From an uncultured Schlesneria sp. (GTDB taxonomy: Bacteria; Planctomycetota; Planctomycetia; Planctomycetales; Planctomycetaceae): a stretch of 44,590 bases of DNA. Positions 33,803-42,436 of the stretch are shown piece after piece. Within the stretch, counting starts at the first letter, position 1; every line of letters starts with the position of its first letter. The position numbers were made by a program, and so were the translations under genes. The notes below the pieces were generated by a model. That model was not told the DNA's origin. It did no database searches and worked only from the letters and a program-made list of their open reading frames with translations. The stretch spans positions 1 through 44,590 of the forward strand of contig CAILLA010000158.1 of the NCBI GenBank assembly GCA_903834925.1, written 5' to 3'.

Positions 33803-34066
33803 GGCAATAAAGAGGTGATGTCCCTATTTTTCACGCAAAAACATCCTGGCGTTGTCCTTCAGGGCATCCCATCATTTTGTGATCGTGCCCCCCGGAGCGG
33901 CGCTCAAAGACGAGCTTGCCTTGGGCGGGCACTTACGCCCATTCTGGGCAAAAAGAAATTTTGGTGCGACGTTGATTGAAACGGCGCTGTTTTGGCGAAA
34001 CAAAACGTCCTCACGTGAATACACCGTTTCATCGGGCCAGCATCGCGCCGTCAAAATTGTTGCAGC

Positions 34067-34816
34067 TCAATTGTTGTCCGGCAACTTCGACTGGGCGTCA
34101 TTGCCGATGTCCTCAATAACCATTTCGATTTCCTTCGAATAGTGCAGCAGGTCGTTTTCGTAGCTTTTGATTCGAAACCTTGCAGCGGCATAGACAGGCG
34201 AAGTGATTTGATCAAACCAGACCGTGGACTCCTCAATCCGTGTGCGATCCAGGTTTTTTCCAGGTGCAATCTCAAAGGTGTCGCTCGTCTTGTCGGTTCG
34301 TGTCCGCGCGTCTGAAATCGTCAAGCGTCCTTTCTGATAGTCGACAATACGCTCTTTCTCCAGCCGTTCTGCTTTCTGCCACACACCGGGAAAAATCCTC
34401 AGTAGATTGCTATCGGCCTTGATGTCTTTCCCGAAGATCATTGCACGTACATCGCTGTCACCACTTTTAACCCAGGCTCGCTTAAGACGTTCGAGCGGCT
34501 TTTCATTTTCGATCAAATCCTTTTCTGGGACAAGAAACTTGACCCAGGAGACCTTGTCCTTGCCCCCCAGTGACCAATCGCGCTTCTTTTCGACCCAGCG
34601 ACATTTCTCGCTATCTTCCGTTGCGGTACCGACGAAAGAACACGTGATTTTTTCTGTATATTCCTGGAGCTCACCCCTGACTTCTGTTTTTTCGTTCCAT
34701 GAATACCTGATCCACCAACCATCGTCGGGGAGTTTTGCAGTTTGGTCTTCCGCCCAGACGCAAACACAATTCGCCCAAACGAGTGCAAAAGGGATAATGC
34801 GACAAGTGATTTTCAT
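34067..34816 (-). CDS. Exported protein of unknown function
   Basis: A 249-residue protein with a signal peptide (MKITCRIIPFALVWANCVCV then WAEDQ). The mature part is polar and beta-rich, with many Lys/Glu residues, including WWIRYSWNEKTEVRGELQEY and the C-terminal RIKSYENDLLHYSKEIEMVI. I recognise no family motif. The phosphatase gene upstream is on the same strand, 33 bases away, so they may be co-transcribed. A lipoprotein is unlikely because no lipobox fits the cysteines in the hydrophobic stretch. Confidence 0.7.
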   Translation of the reverse strand: MKITCRIIPFALVWANCVCVWAEDQTAKLPDDGWWIRYSWNEKTEVRGELQEYTEKITCSFVGTATEDSEKCRWVEKKRDWSLGGKDKVSWVKFLVPEKDLIENEKPLERLKRAWVKSGDSDVRAMIFGKDIKADSNLLRIFPGVWQKAERLEKERIVDYQKGRLTISDARTRTDKTSDTFEIAPGKNLDRTRIEESTVWFDQITSPVYAAARFRIKSYENDLLHYSKEIEMVIEDIGNDAQSKLPDNN

Positions 34817-34849
34817 GCTTTCGAACCCATTAGGCTTTAGTATCTAAAA

Positions 34850-36367
34850 TCAAAGAACCTTGATCGCGACTGCGGTGATATCATCACGATTTGGTTCGCG
34901 TTCGCGGAACGCTTCATTCGCCGACTGAATTGCCGCCAGAATCTCGCAGGCGGATTGTGAATGCTGCCTTCGCAGGATCTCGACGAGCCTTACCTGTCCA
35001 AACAACTGTCGGTCCGGTGACGTCGATTCGACTAGTCCATCCGTCGCGATCAACACGAGGTCTCCCGACTTCAATTGAACGGTGGCTCCGTTTTCGAAGG
35101 CTGCCGTGGGGTTCATGCCGAGCACCGTCCCGGTACTTTTCAGTTGTTCTAATTCGCCGTTTGCATGCAAAAGAATGGCTTCGTGACCTGCAGCGGAGTA
35201 GCTCAGCGTTCGATCAGAAATATTGAGCGAGGCCAGAAACAGTGTAACAAACATGTCATCGGGTAGATCTTCTTCCAGAACCCGATTAAGACGCGTCAGG
35301 CATTGAGCGGGACTCGATTCATTCAGCAGCATCGTTCGTAAAACGGCTCGCGTTTCCACCATTTCCAATGCGGGTCCGAGACCATGTCCGCTGACGTCTC
35401 CGACTGCGATCCCTAATCGATTTTCACCCCATGGGATAAAATCAAAGTAATCGCCGCAGGCTTTTGAGCAAGGAATGCAGATCGCGGCAAAGTCAAAGCC
35501 AGCAATCGTTGGCATCTGTTTCGGATAGAGCGAGATTTGGATTCGCAGCGCGGTCTGAATCTCTTGTTCGGTCTCAACCTGTTTCAGTCGTTCTGTGGAA
35601 TCGCGAAATGCCAGAACAGCCCCCACAGTTTCTCCGGTATTGCAGATTGGAGCAACGGTATACTCGACAGGAAGCAGCGACCCATCACCCCGGCGAAATT
35701 TCGCGTCCTTCACCGTGATCGCGTCGTTTCCGTTTAATACGGCCTTCACGGGATGTTGTTCCAGATCAAAGACATGCGAACCGTTGAGCTTGCGTGGAGC
35801 GACGATCTTGGAGTGACAGACGCCTTTCAGTTCATCGGACCTCATTTCCAGCATCCGTTCTGCTGCCGGATTCAAAAAGGCGATACACCCCGCAGAATCG
35901 AGTCCGCAAATGCCGTCGGCAACGGAATTCAGTATCAGATGGTGACGGTATTCGAGCGACGCCATTTCACGTTCGACCCGAACCTTTTCTGTGATATCTG
36001 TCGAGATTCCCGCGATAGCGTAGACGGAGCCGGCGTGGTCGCGAAGCGGAAATTTCACGGAAAAGTATCGGTGCGGACCGTCGTCGTGCGGAGCGACCTC
36101 TTCGCAATACAAGGGTTCGCCCGTCTCCAGCACGATGCGATCATTTGCGCGAAACCCATCGGCCAGTTCCGGGTGAAAGACGTCATAGTCCGTTTTCCCA
36201 AGAATTTCCGACCGGTTCAGATGAAACAATGTTTCGAATTGGCGATTGATCAGCAAATAGCGAAAATTCAAATCTTTGGCGTAGATGACCGACGACGTAT
36301 TGTCGAGAAGATCATGGGCGAGCAATGTGAACTCATGATCGACTGAAAACGTCGCGTCGATGTTCAT
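34850..36367 (-). CDS. PAS-PAS-PP2C (SpoIIE-type) serine phosphatase
   Basis: A 505-residue cytoplasmic signalling protein; ATG 36367 preferred over an in-frame TTG at 36382. The first PAS domain (about 10-125) includes VIYAKDLNFRYLLINRQFET and ends ITEKVRVEREM; the second (about 130-260) includes ICGLDSAGCIAFLNPAAERM. A short linker helix (TERLKQVETEQEIQTALRIQ) precedes a SpoIIE/RsbU-type PP2C domain (about 285-505): GDYFDFIPW, GDVSGHGLGPALEMVETRAV, DLVLIATDGLVES and NRDDITAVAIKV. The metal-binding aspartates of the PP2C fold are present. Such proteins usually dephosphorylate a STAS anti-anti-sigma factor, but no STAS or HATPase partner lies in the window. The ligand for the PAS domains is unknown. 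Confidence 0.9.
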   Translation of the reverse strand: MNIDATFSVDHEFTLLAHDLLDNTSSVIYAKDLNFRYLLINRQFETLFHLNRSEILGKTDYDVFHPELADGFRANDRIVLETGEPLYCEEVAPHDDGPHRYFSVKFPLRDHAGSVYAIAGISTDITEKVRVEREMASLEYRHHLILNSVADGICGLDSAGCIAFLNPAAERMLEMRSDELKGVCHSKIVAPRKLNGSHVFDLEQHPVKAVLNGNDAITVKDAKFRRGDGSLLPVEYTVAPICNTGETVGAVLAFRDSTERLKQVETEQEIQTALRIQISLYPKQMPTIAGFDFAAICIPCSKACGDYFDFIPWGENRLGIAVGDVSGHGLGPALEMVETRAVLRTMLLNESSPAQCLTRLNRVLEEDLPDDMFVTLFLASLNISDRTLSYSAAGHEAILLHANGELEQLKSTGTVLGMNPTAAFENGATVQLKSGDLVLIATDGLVESTSPDRQLFGQVRLVEILRRQHSQSACEILAAIQSANEAFREREPNRDDITAVAIKVL

Positions 36368-37116
36368 GGAACCGTCTCGCAATGATCGGGATGCGGATGT
36401 CGTCCTGTTTCGAGAAGAGTGATCGAGACTTCCATTCCTGCAAAATCATTCGTCCGCGAAAGTGTACTGAAATCACGAAGACAATAAAACTGCATTTTTT
36501 AGGGATGTGGATTGATAATTTCGAATCAGCGATCAATGAGCGAGCAGACTTTGTGCATTCTTTAGGGCGAACATTTGATTTCTTTTCCCGTGACACAGAT
36601 TTTGCACCGGGATGTCGAGGCTGATCTGATGAAACGGCCAGGCTGTCGTGGGATTACGCTGTTGAGGCTGATGGGTGGACATGAGATCGAAACTCGGGGT
36701 GCCACGGTTTTGGAGTCCTCGACAAGGCCGTGTCTTCATCGTTCGAAACCGTGTCTGAAGAGCACGGCCTTACCGAAGACGGTAAAACCGTGGCACCCTT
36801 TTTATCTCCGCGTTTTATTACAAAGACACATCGTCTCTTGCACTGCATACATTCCATCTTCGGGTCATTTCTTCAGACTCGGGCGCGGCTCATGACGAGC
36901 CTTAAAGCAGGCACACGCATCGACTCTTCGACTCGATAGGAGCCTCGCCCTCCCATTGGGTTGCGCGCAAGCCCCGTGCCTGGGACCTTCATTTTTTCGT
37001 CCGTCAGTTGTTTTCGCATCAACGGCGCGTTACGTGTTACGCACTCGGGCCGAAGAGAGGCTTTGGTCGCGAGCAATCACCCTTGAAGAATTTGCTTGAG
37101 AGAAGGAGCCGACACA
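36368..37116. other. Long intergenic region with repeats
   Basis: A 749-base gap between divergent genes (phosphatase to the left, esterase to the right). It contains a 100-bp family A element (36698-36797) and, at 36939-36955, GGAGCCTCGCCCTCCCA, which resembles another repeat I associate with planctomycete intergenic DNA. No open frame has coding character. Promoters for both flanking genes must lie here, but I cannot place them with confidence. Confidence 0.5.
36698..36797. repeat. Repeat family A, 100-bp inverted pair, copy 2
   Basis: Left unit GGTGCCACGGTTTTGGAGTC and right unit ending AAAACCGTGGCACC, total exactly 100 bases. Same layout, length and left flank (ATCGAAACTCG) as 19933-20032; the central part (TTCATCGTTCGAAACCGTGT) differs more. 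Arms GGTGCCACGGTTTT and AAAACCGTGGCACC are perfectly complementary here. Confidence 0.85.
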
Positions 37117-38658
37117 ATGCGGATCGGGATCACGGTACGAACAATGGTCAAGAGAAATGGATGGCTCGCAGCTGCGATTGCAGCTGTGTTGATGGGCGCG
37201 ACGGCTCAGGCCGACGTCAAACTGCCGAATGTTTTCGGCGATCACATGGTTCTTCAGCAGGGACAACGAAACAAAGTTTGGGGACTGGCGGAGGCGGGTG
37301 AGGCGGTCACTGTTGCGATCAACGGACAAAACCAGACAGCAACGGCCGCTGCGGACGGCACATGGCACGTCTATATCGATCCTGTTCCTGTCGGTGGACC
37401 TTATGCATTGACCGTGAAAGGGAAGAACGAAATCAAGTTTTCCGACGTGCTGGTCGGCGAAGTCTGGGTCTGTTCCGGTCAGTCGAACATGCAATGGTCG
37501 GTTAATGCCTCAAATGATCCCGACATCGAACGGCTCGCTGCGAAGTATCCAAAAATCCGGATGATCAACTTCCCTCAAGTCGGTACTCAAGACGTCAAAT
37601 GGAGTCACGACGATCGCAAGTGGATGGTCTGTACGCCCGAAACCGTCGGTGGTTTCTCGGCGGTTGGCTACTTCTTCGCTCGACAACTCCAACAAACGTT
37701 GGGTGTTCCCGTCGGAATGATCAACAATGCCTGGGGCGGTTCGGCCTGTGAAGCCTGGGTTCGTCGCGATGTATTGAATGCTGATCCACTCTATAAGCCG
37801 CTGATGGACCGCTGGACTCAGATGGAATCTAAGCATGCTGAACTGGTTGCGAAGGGAAGCAATCTGAATGACGAAGAGAAAAAGCAGCTCCAGGGATTGC
37901 AGAATCAAATGGGTGGCAACAGCCGTCCGGCAAATATTTACAGCGGCGTACTGAAGTCACACATCGGTTACGGGATTAAAGGGGCGATCTGGTACCAGGG
38001 CGAATCAAACGCTGGTCGGGCTTACCAATATCGTGACCTGTTTCCGCTGATGATCAAGAATTGGCGTGATGACTGGGCGCAAGGGGACTTTTCGTTCTAT
38101 TGGGTTCAATTGGCTGACTTCCAGAACGAACAACCTCAACCGGGTGAAAGTGCCTGGGCTGAATTGCGTGAAGCACAGACCATGACGATGGCTCGCCTTC
38201 CCAAGACCGGCGAAGCGGTCATCATCGAAATCGGTGAAGGAAAAGACATTCACCCGAAGAACAAAGTTGATGTCGGTCGACGACTCGCACGCTGGGCTTT
38301 GGCCAAGGATTATGGAGTTGCCATTCCGTATCACAGCCCTCAATACAAATCGATGGCCAAGGCGGATAACAAAATCGTGTTGACGTTCGATCATGTCGAT
38401 GGCGGCTGGCGTCCGTTCGACGTCAACGAACCACGCGGATTTGCGATTGCTGGTGAAGACAAAAAATTTGTCTGGGCGACGGCAAAAGTACAGAAAGATA
38501 ACACGATTGAAGTTTCGAGCGACCTGGTCCCCAACCCTGTCGCCGTACGCTATGGTTGGGCCGATAACCCTGTTGTCAATATGTTCGACGGAGCGGGACT
38601 GCCGCTGACACCATTCCGTACCGACGATTGGCCTGGAACTACCATCAACAACAAGTGA
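37117..38658 (+). CDS. Secreted sialate O-acetylesterase-like SGNH hydrolase
   Basis: A 513-residue exported esterase. ATG 37117 has AGAAGGAG about 8 bases upstream and gives a signal peptide (WLAAAIAAVLMGATAQA). A beta-sandwich (NVFGDHMVLQQGQRNKVWGL) precedes the SGNH domain, whose nucleophile is in GEVWVCSGQSNMQW near residue 110. GAIWYQGESNAGRAYQYRDL near 290 carries the Gly/Asn-region motif, and the catalytic Asp/His pair is probably in GKDIHPKNKVDVGRRLARWA near 385. The family removes O-acetyl groups from sialic acids or from plant polysaccharides; in planctomycetes the latter is likelier (inference). No polysaccharide lyase or glycosidase is adjacent. Confidence 0.88.
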   Translation: MRIGITVRTMVKRNGWLAAAIAAVLMGATAQADVKLPNVFGDHMVLQQGQRNKVWGLAEAGEAVTVAINGQNQTATAAADGTWHVYIDPVPVGGPYALTVKGKNEIKFSDVLVGEVWVCSGQSNMQWSVNASNDPDIERLAAKYPKIRMINFPQVGTQDVKWSHDDRKWMVCTPETVGGFSAVGYFFARQLQQTLGVPVGMINNAWGGSACEAWVRRDVLNADPLYKPLMDRWTQMESKHAELVAKGSNLNDEEKKQLQGLQNQMGGNSRPANIYSGVLKSHIGYGIKGAIWYQGESNAGRAYQYRDLFPLMIKNWRDDWAQGDFSFYWVQLADFQNEQPQPGESAWAELREAQTMTMARLPKTGEAVIIEIGEGKDIHPKNKVDVGRRLARWALAKDYGVAIPYHSPQYKSMAKADNKIVLTFDHVDGGWRPFDVNEPRGFAIAGEDKKFVWATAKVQKDNTIEVSSDLVPNPVAVRYGWADNPVVNMFDGAGLPLTPFRTDDWPGTTINNK

Positions 38659-38700
38659 TCCGTTGACGATATCCAATCCGAAATTTCCGATTTTGACGAG

Positions 38701-38739
38701 AGCCCTGCTTGCCAAGCCAAAGGCAGGCAGGGCTTTTTT
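38701..38739 (+). terminator. Intrinsic terminator of the sialate O-acetylesterase-like gene
   Basis: AGCCCTGCTTGCC (38701-38713) pairs with GGCAGGCAGGGCT (38722-38734) through 13 pairs, one of them G-U, around an 8-base loop, and is followed at once by TTTTTT. It lies 43 bases after the stop codon. Confidence 0.85.
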
Positions 38740-38899
38740 CACACGAAAGATCCTTCAAGGTTTCGCCTGCGACCCCGTCGTCGGCCTTCCACTGTTGCAG
38801 AAGATTCCATGAATCGCCATAGTTCACGTTCCTAGTGGCGGGCATTCATTGGAAGTTGCCCACCCGATAAACCGAATTCACAACGACCAGCAAGTACAC

Positions 38900-40501
38900 A
38901 TGGCAAATCCTGCACAGCGCGGTTCCACTCCTGATGACGATTCCTGGGGCAAAATTGCCACGGATTTGTTTGGGATTCAGTTCAACGACGACGATGATTT
39001 TGAACTCCCGGATGATCAGGCTCCCGTCGCCAAGACTCCACCAGTAACTCCTTCGCCGGGAAGTGCAACGACCATCAAGTCAGAGGAAGTCCGACACGCG
39101 GACAAAGTTGAAGAAGTTGTCGCTGAAGAACCCGAGCCCGCCAAAAAGGGAATAACTCCGGGAAACGAAGATCACGACGAATTCTGGGACATTCTCGAGT
39201 CGTGGAACTGGGACGAATCGGCCAAGGGTTCAACACCTGCCAAGAAAACCGATGATTCCCGCGGACGCAAACCCGCTCGACACGAGCCTGCACCGGAACC
39301 ACGCCGTAGTCAACGCGAAGAAGCCCCTCGCCGCGAAGAATCACGTCAACGTCGTGAAGAACCGGCCCGGCGCGATGAGCCGCCACGACGCGAAGAACCT
39401 CCGCGACGTGAGGAACCACCGCAACGAGAAGAGAAGCGGCGCGAAGAAACCCGGCGAGACAGTGCCGATAGACCACGACGCCGAGACGCAGCACCCGTCC
39501 AGGAAACGTCCACGTCGAGCGACGATGAAGCTCGAAAGAGCCGATCGCAACGAGAAGAAACTCGACGCGAGCGCCCAGCACGTGCTGAACAGCCGCCGCG
39601 AACCCGACGATCTGAAAGTGACCGACCAGCGGCCGAGCGAGCGCCAGCAGAGCGTACCCCGGCTGAACGGCGTCCCGAGAGATCGAGCGACCGACCACGT
39701 ACTCGAGAAGTTCCATCGGCATTCGTGGGAGATGAATTCGGTTCAGGTGTCGACGAGCCAGTCGAGCCACCACGTTCACGTCACGCTCAACCAGTTCGCA
39801 AACGAGAAGAACCACCGACGCCGCCACAGCGAAAACCCGCTGCCGCCAAGCAACGACCCAAGCCAGTCGACGATTTCGAAGGCGACCTTTTTGTTGACGA
39901 TTTAGAAGAAGAGGAAGTCGTTGAGGACGAATTCGATGACGTCGCGGAAAAATCTGCGACGGAATCGGACGACGGTGACAACGAGAGTGCTCCGACTCGA
40001 CGACGACGACGACGACGACGAGGGCGTGGCCGTTTGACTTCAGACTCAACCGCCAATTCCTCGGATCAGGAGATCGAAGAAACCTCGGATTCTGATGAGA
40101 TCGGCTCGTTTGATGAAACCGATGAGGAGACTGCCGAATCAGAAGCGACGGACAACGACCAGGATCAGGACGAAGAGCGAGAAGTTCGTCGCCCCCGTCG
40201 ACGCCGACGACGTCGCAGCCGTCGACCTGAAGCAGCCCCCGCATCGGAAATTGAATCGGATGACTATGAGGATTCGTCGCACGAAGAAAGCGACGATGAC
40301 GAGCAAGACGAGATGGACTCTGGCGACCTTGAGTCCGAATCGGATGATCCCGATGAAGAGGTTGTTGTTCCAGTCAGCTACGAAGGAATTCCAACGTGGG
40401 AAGAAGCGATATCGTATCTCGTGATCATTCCACCGAATGAGTCGCGCGGTCATCGCGGTCGTAGTGATGGAAACCGACGCGACGATTCACGAAGACGCTA
40501 G
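38900..40501 (+). CDS. Intrinsically disordered, Arg/Glu-rich protein
   Basis: About 533 residues from ATG 38900; no clear ribosome site, and an upstream TTG at 38849 is in frame. Residues 10-60 are acidic (WGKIATDLFGIQFNDDDDFE), about 115-290 are blocks of RREE/RDEP type, about 290-490 alternate acidic stretches with poly-Arg runs (RRRRRRRRGRG near 366; RRPRRRRRRRSRR near 431), and the last 40 residues hold a hydrophobic, probably conserved motif (YEGIPTWEEAISYLVIIPP). The plan resembles RNA-binding scaffold regions such as the RNase E tail, but there is no catalytic domain. Repetitive GAC/CGA codons make the region prone to slippage. Function unknown; RNA or polyanion binding is an inference. 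Confidence 0.75.
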   Translation: MANPAQRGSTPDDDSWGKIATDLFGIQFNDDDDFELPDDQAPVAKTPPVTPSPGSATTIKSEEVRHADKVEEVVAEEPEPAKKGITPGNEDHDEFWDILESWNWDESAKGSTPAKKTDDSRGRKPARHEPAPEPRRSQREEAPRREESRQRREEPARRDEPPRREEPPRREEPPQREEKRREETRRDSADRPRRRDAAPVQETSTSSDDEARKSRSQREETRRERPARAEQPPRTRRSESDRPAAERAPAERTPAERRPERSSDRPRTREVPSAFVGDEFGSGVDEPVEPPRSRHAQPVRKREEPPTPPQRKPAAAKQRPKPVDDFEGDLFVDDLEEEEVVEDEFDDVAEKSATESDDGDNESAPTRRRRRRRRGRGRLTSDSTANSSDQEIEETSDSDEIGSFDETDEETAESEATDNDQDQDEEREVRRPRRRRRRRSRRPEAAPASEIESDDYEDSSHEESDDDEQDEMDSGDLESESDDPDEEVVVPVSYEGIPTWEEAISYLVIIPPNESRGHRGRSDGNRRDDSRRR

Positions 40502-40605
40502 TATTCGTTTGTTGTTTTAGGATCTTTCGTTTTGGCGGTTCGTTTCCCGATAGCGTCTTGTTGGTATTGTTGTTGAGAAGTTCGTAGGACGCGTTTGAGG
40601 TTTTC

Positions 40606-41901
40606 ATGTCAGAAAAACTCTGCCGGCTTGTGACGCTCGGCTGCAAAGTCAATCAGTACGAAACGCAACTCGTGCTTGAGGCGCTCGAAAAGAACGGATT
40701 TCGCGAAGCGCGCGACGACGAAACGGCCGATTTGTGCGTCGTTAATACCTGCACTGTGACCTCGAATGCGGATTCGAGGTCGCGGCAGGTGATCCGCCAA
40801 TTGGCCAAACACAATCCCGGAACCAGAACCCTGGTGATGGGCTGCTATGCCACCCGCGATTCTGACGCGGTCGCACGTTTGCCATCTGTGTTTGAAGTCG
40901 TGACCGACAAACGGGAACTTCCCGATATCCTCGGGCGACATGGGATCGTCGACATCCCTACGGGGATCAGCCGTTTTGAAGGACGCCGACGAGCGTACGT
41001 CAAAGTCCAGGATGGCTGTATTCTGCGATGCAGCTATTGCATCATCCCGCAGGTTCGCCCGGGCCTTCGCAGCCGCTCGCCCGAAGATATTGAAGCCGAA
41101 GTGCGGCGACTGATCGCCAATGGTTACCGCGAAATTATCATTACCGGTGTTCACGTCGGCCACTACGGCGTTGATACGTCACGTGGCCGATTGGGCGTGG
41201 CTCCGTTTCGGCTGCCTCACCTGTTGAAAAAGCTCGACAAGATTCCCGGAAAATGGCGGATGCGACTTTCGAGCATCGAGACGGCTGAAATCGACGATGA
41301 ATTCATCAAAGTTGCCGCCGATTGCGAACACCTTTGCCCGCAATTTCACCCGGCTTTACAAAGCGGCTCGAATACAGTCCTGCAACGAATGCGACGACGG
41401 TATTCAGTAGAGAGTTTTCTTGGAAAACTCGATCGCATGCGAGAAGTTCTTGATCGGCCTGCTTTTGCCACCGATGTCATTGTTGGATTTCCCGGCGAGA
41501 CCGACGCGGAATTCGATGAGACGCTTGAAGCCTGTCGTCAGGCCGAATTCATGAAAATTCATATTTTCCCGTTCAGCCCTCGTACAGGAACGCCTGCGGC
41601 GACGTATTCAGGTCAGGTTCACGGGACAATCTGCCAGGAAAGAATTACACGGCTGGAGCAATTGGAGCGGGAATTGGCGGAACGTTATTATCGTTCGCTG
41701 CTCGGTCGCCGCTTAGAAGTCATGGTCGAAGGACGATCCACGCGTGAAGGGTGGGTCTGCGGAACGGATCGAAGTTACGTTCCCGTGGAACTTCCCGGAA
41801 CAGGTGACGACATCGGACGGATATGTCACGGCAAAGCAGTGCGGGCCACACGCCTGTTCTTAGAAGCCGATCGAGAGGGTTCCGAGAATGTCATTGTGTG
41901 A
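40606..41901 (+). CDS. mtaB: tRNA t6A37 methylthiotransferase MtaB
   Basis: Radical SAM enzyme (431 residues) that adds a methylthio group to t6A at position 37 of tRNA. The N-terminal UPF0004 domain has cysteines in VTLGCKVNQYETQ (about 12), CVVNTCTVTSNADSRSRQV (about 47) and VMGCYATRDSD (about 83). The radical SAM cluster motif is CILRCSYCIIPQVRPGLRSR near residue 138, followed by ITGVHVGHYGVD and the HPALQSGSNTVLQRMRRRYS segment. A C-terminal TRAM domain (VMVEGRSTREGWVCGTDRSY) binds RNA. It is MtaB rather than MiaB or RimO by the GCKVNQYE and GVHVGHYG forms. TGAGG lies five bases before ATG 40606. The gene is complete. Confidence 0.93.
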   Translation: MSEKLCRLVTLGCKVNQYETQLVLEALEKNGFREARDDETADLCVVNTCTVTSNADSRSRQVIRQLAKHNPGTRTLVMGCYATRDSDAVARLPSVFEVVTDKRELPDILGRHGIVDIPTGISRFEGRRRAYVKVQDGCILRCSYCIIPQVRPGLRSRSPEDIEAEVRRLIANGYREIIITGVHVGHYGVDTSRGRLGVAPFRLPHLLKKLDKIPGKWRMRLSSIETAEIDDEFIKVAADCEHLCPQFHPALQSGSNTVLQRMRRRYSVESFLGKLDRMREVLDRPAFATDVIVGFPGETDAEFDETLEACRQAEFMKIHIFPFSPRTGTPAATYSGQVHGTICQERITRLEQLERELAERYYRSLLGRRLEVMVEGRSTREGWVCGTDRSYVPVELPGTGDDIGRICHGKAVRATRLFLEADREGSENVIV

Positions 41902-41990
41902 TTTCAAGCCGGTTCACTTCACGATTGAAGAACGACATCCAGTTGTCGTAGCAGTCATGGTCAAGTCAAGCCTTTCCGCTAGAAGATAAC

Positions 41991-42338
41991 ATGTCCGAAA
42001 CATTCATTCTCATACCGGGCCGCACCAGTGATCAGGGTTGCGGAATCAGTGAAGGGAAATTTCTCGAGAAGTACCAGAAAGAGATCAACACTCTACAGGT
42101 TGCGCCGGGCGATATGAAACGGCTGGGGCTGAACGATGGCGACCGAGTCCGATTAACGAGTGAAGAGGGACAGGTCGTCGAAGTCGCTGTCACGCCCGCC
42201 AAGCAAGACGAGTTGCCGGAGGGAATCTTGTTTATCGCTTACGGAGACATCTCAAGCCGCCTGATGGGGGGCGACACCCACGGCTCAGGCATGCCGACCA
42301 GCAAAGGGATGGACGTCCAATTGGATGTGATCAGGTAA
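41991..42338 (+). CDS. Formylmethanofuran dehydrogenase subunit D-like protein (molybdopterin dinucleotide-binding fold)
   Basis: A 115-residue stand-alone protein that matches the small molybdopterin dinucleotide-binding subunit D of formylmethanofuran dehydrogenase. Recognisable parts: LIPGRTSDQGCGISEGKFLE at the N-terminus, RLGLNDGDRVRLTSEEGQVV in the middle (the beta-barrel core typical of molydop_binding), and YGDISSRLMGGDTHGSGMPT near the C-terminus. Planctomycetes carry tetrahydromethanopterin-linked C1 genes, so it may belong to the formyltransferase/hydrolase complex encoded elsewhere. No other C1 gene is in this window. It is followed by upp, on the same strand, 98 bases on. Confidence 0.78.
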   Translation: MSETFILIPGRTSDQGCGISEGKFLEKYQKEINTLQVAPGDMKRLGLNDGDRVRLTSEEGQVVEVAVTPAKQDELPEGILFIAYGDISSRLMGGDTHGSGMPTSKGMDVQLDVIR

Positions 42339-42436
42339 AGCCATTCGGAATTCCGCACGTTAAAAGTCCGTTCGCTGTTCGAAAGCGATCTTGGTCCGTA
42401 GGCTATGCCGAGTCTCGCAACCTTAGGGGCCTTAGC

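Noticed and set aside
36860-37080. Minus-strand open frame reading into GGAGCCTCGCCCTCCCA
   Set aside because: It is repeat-derived intergenic sequence with no ribosome site or family similarity.
39075-40244. Long minus-strand open frame opposite the Arg/Glu-rich gene
   Set aside because: It mirrors the repetitive GAA/CGA codons of the plus-strand gene, has no domain and no ribosome site; a shadow.
38900-40501. RNase E/G homologue
   Set aside because: Only the Arg/Glu-rich, disordered composition is alike; the S1 and catalytic domains are absent.
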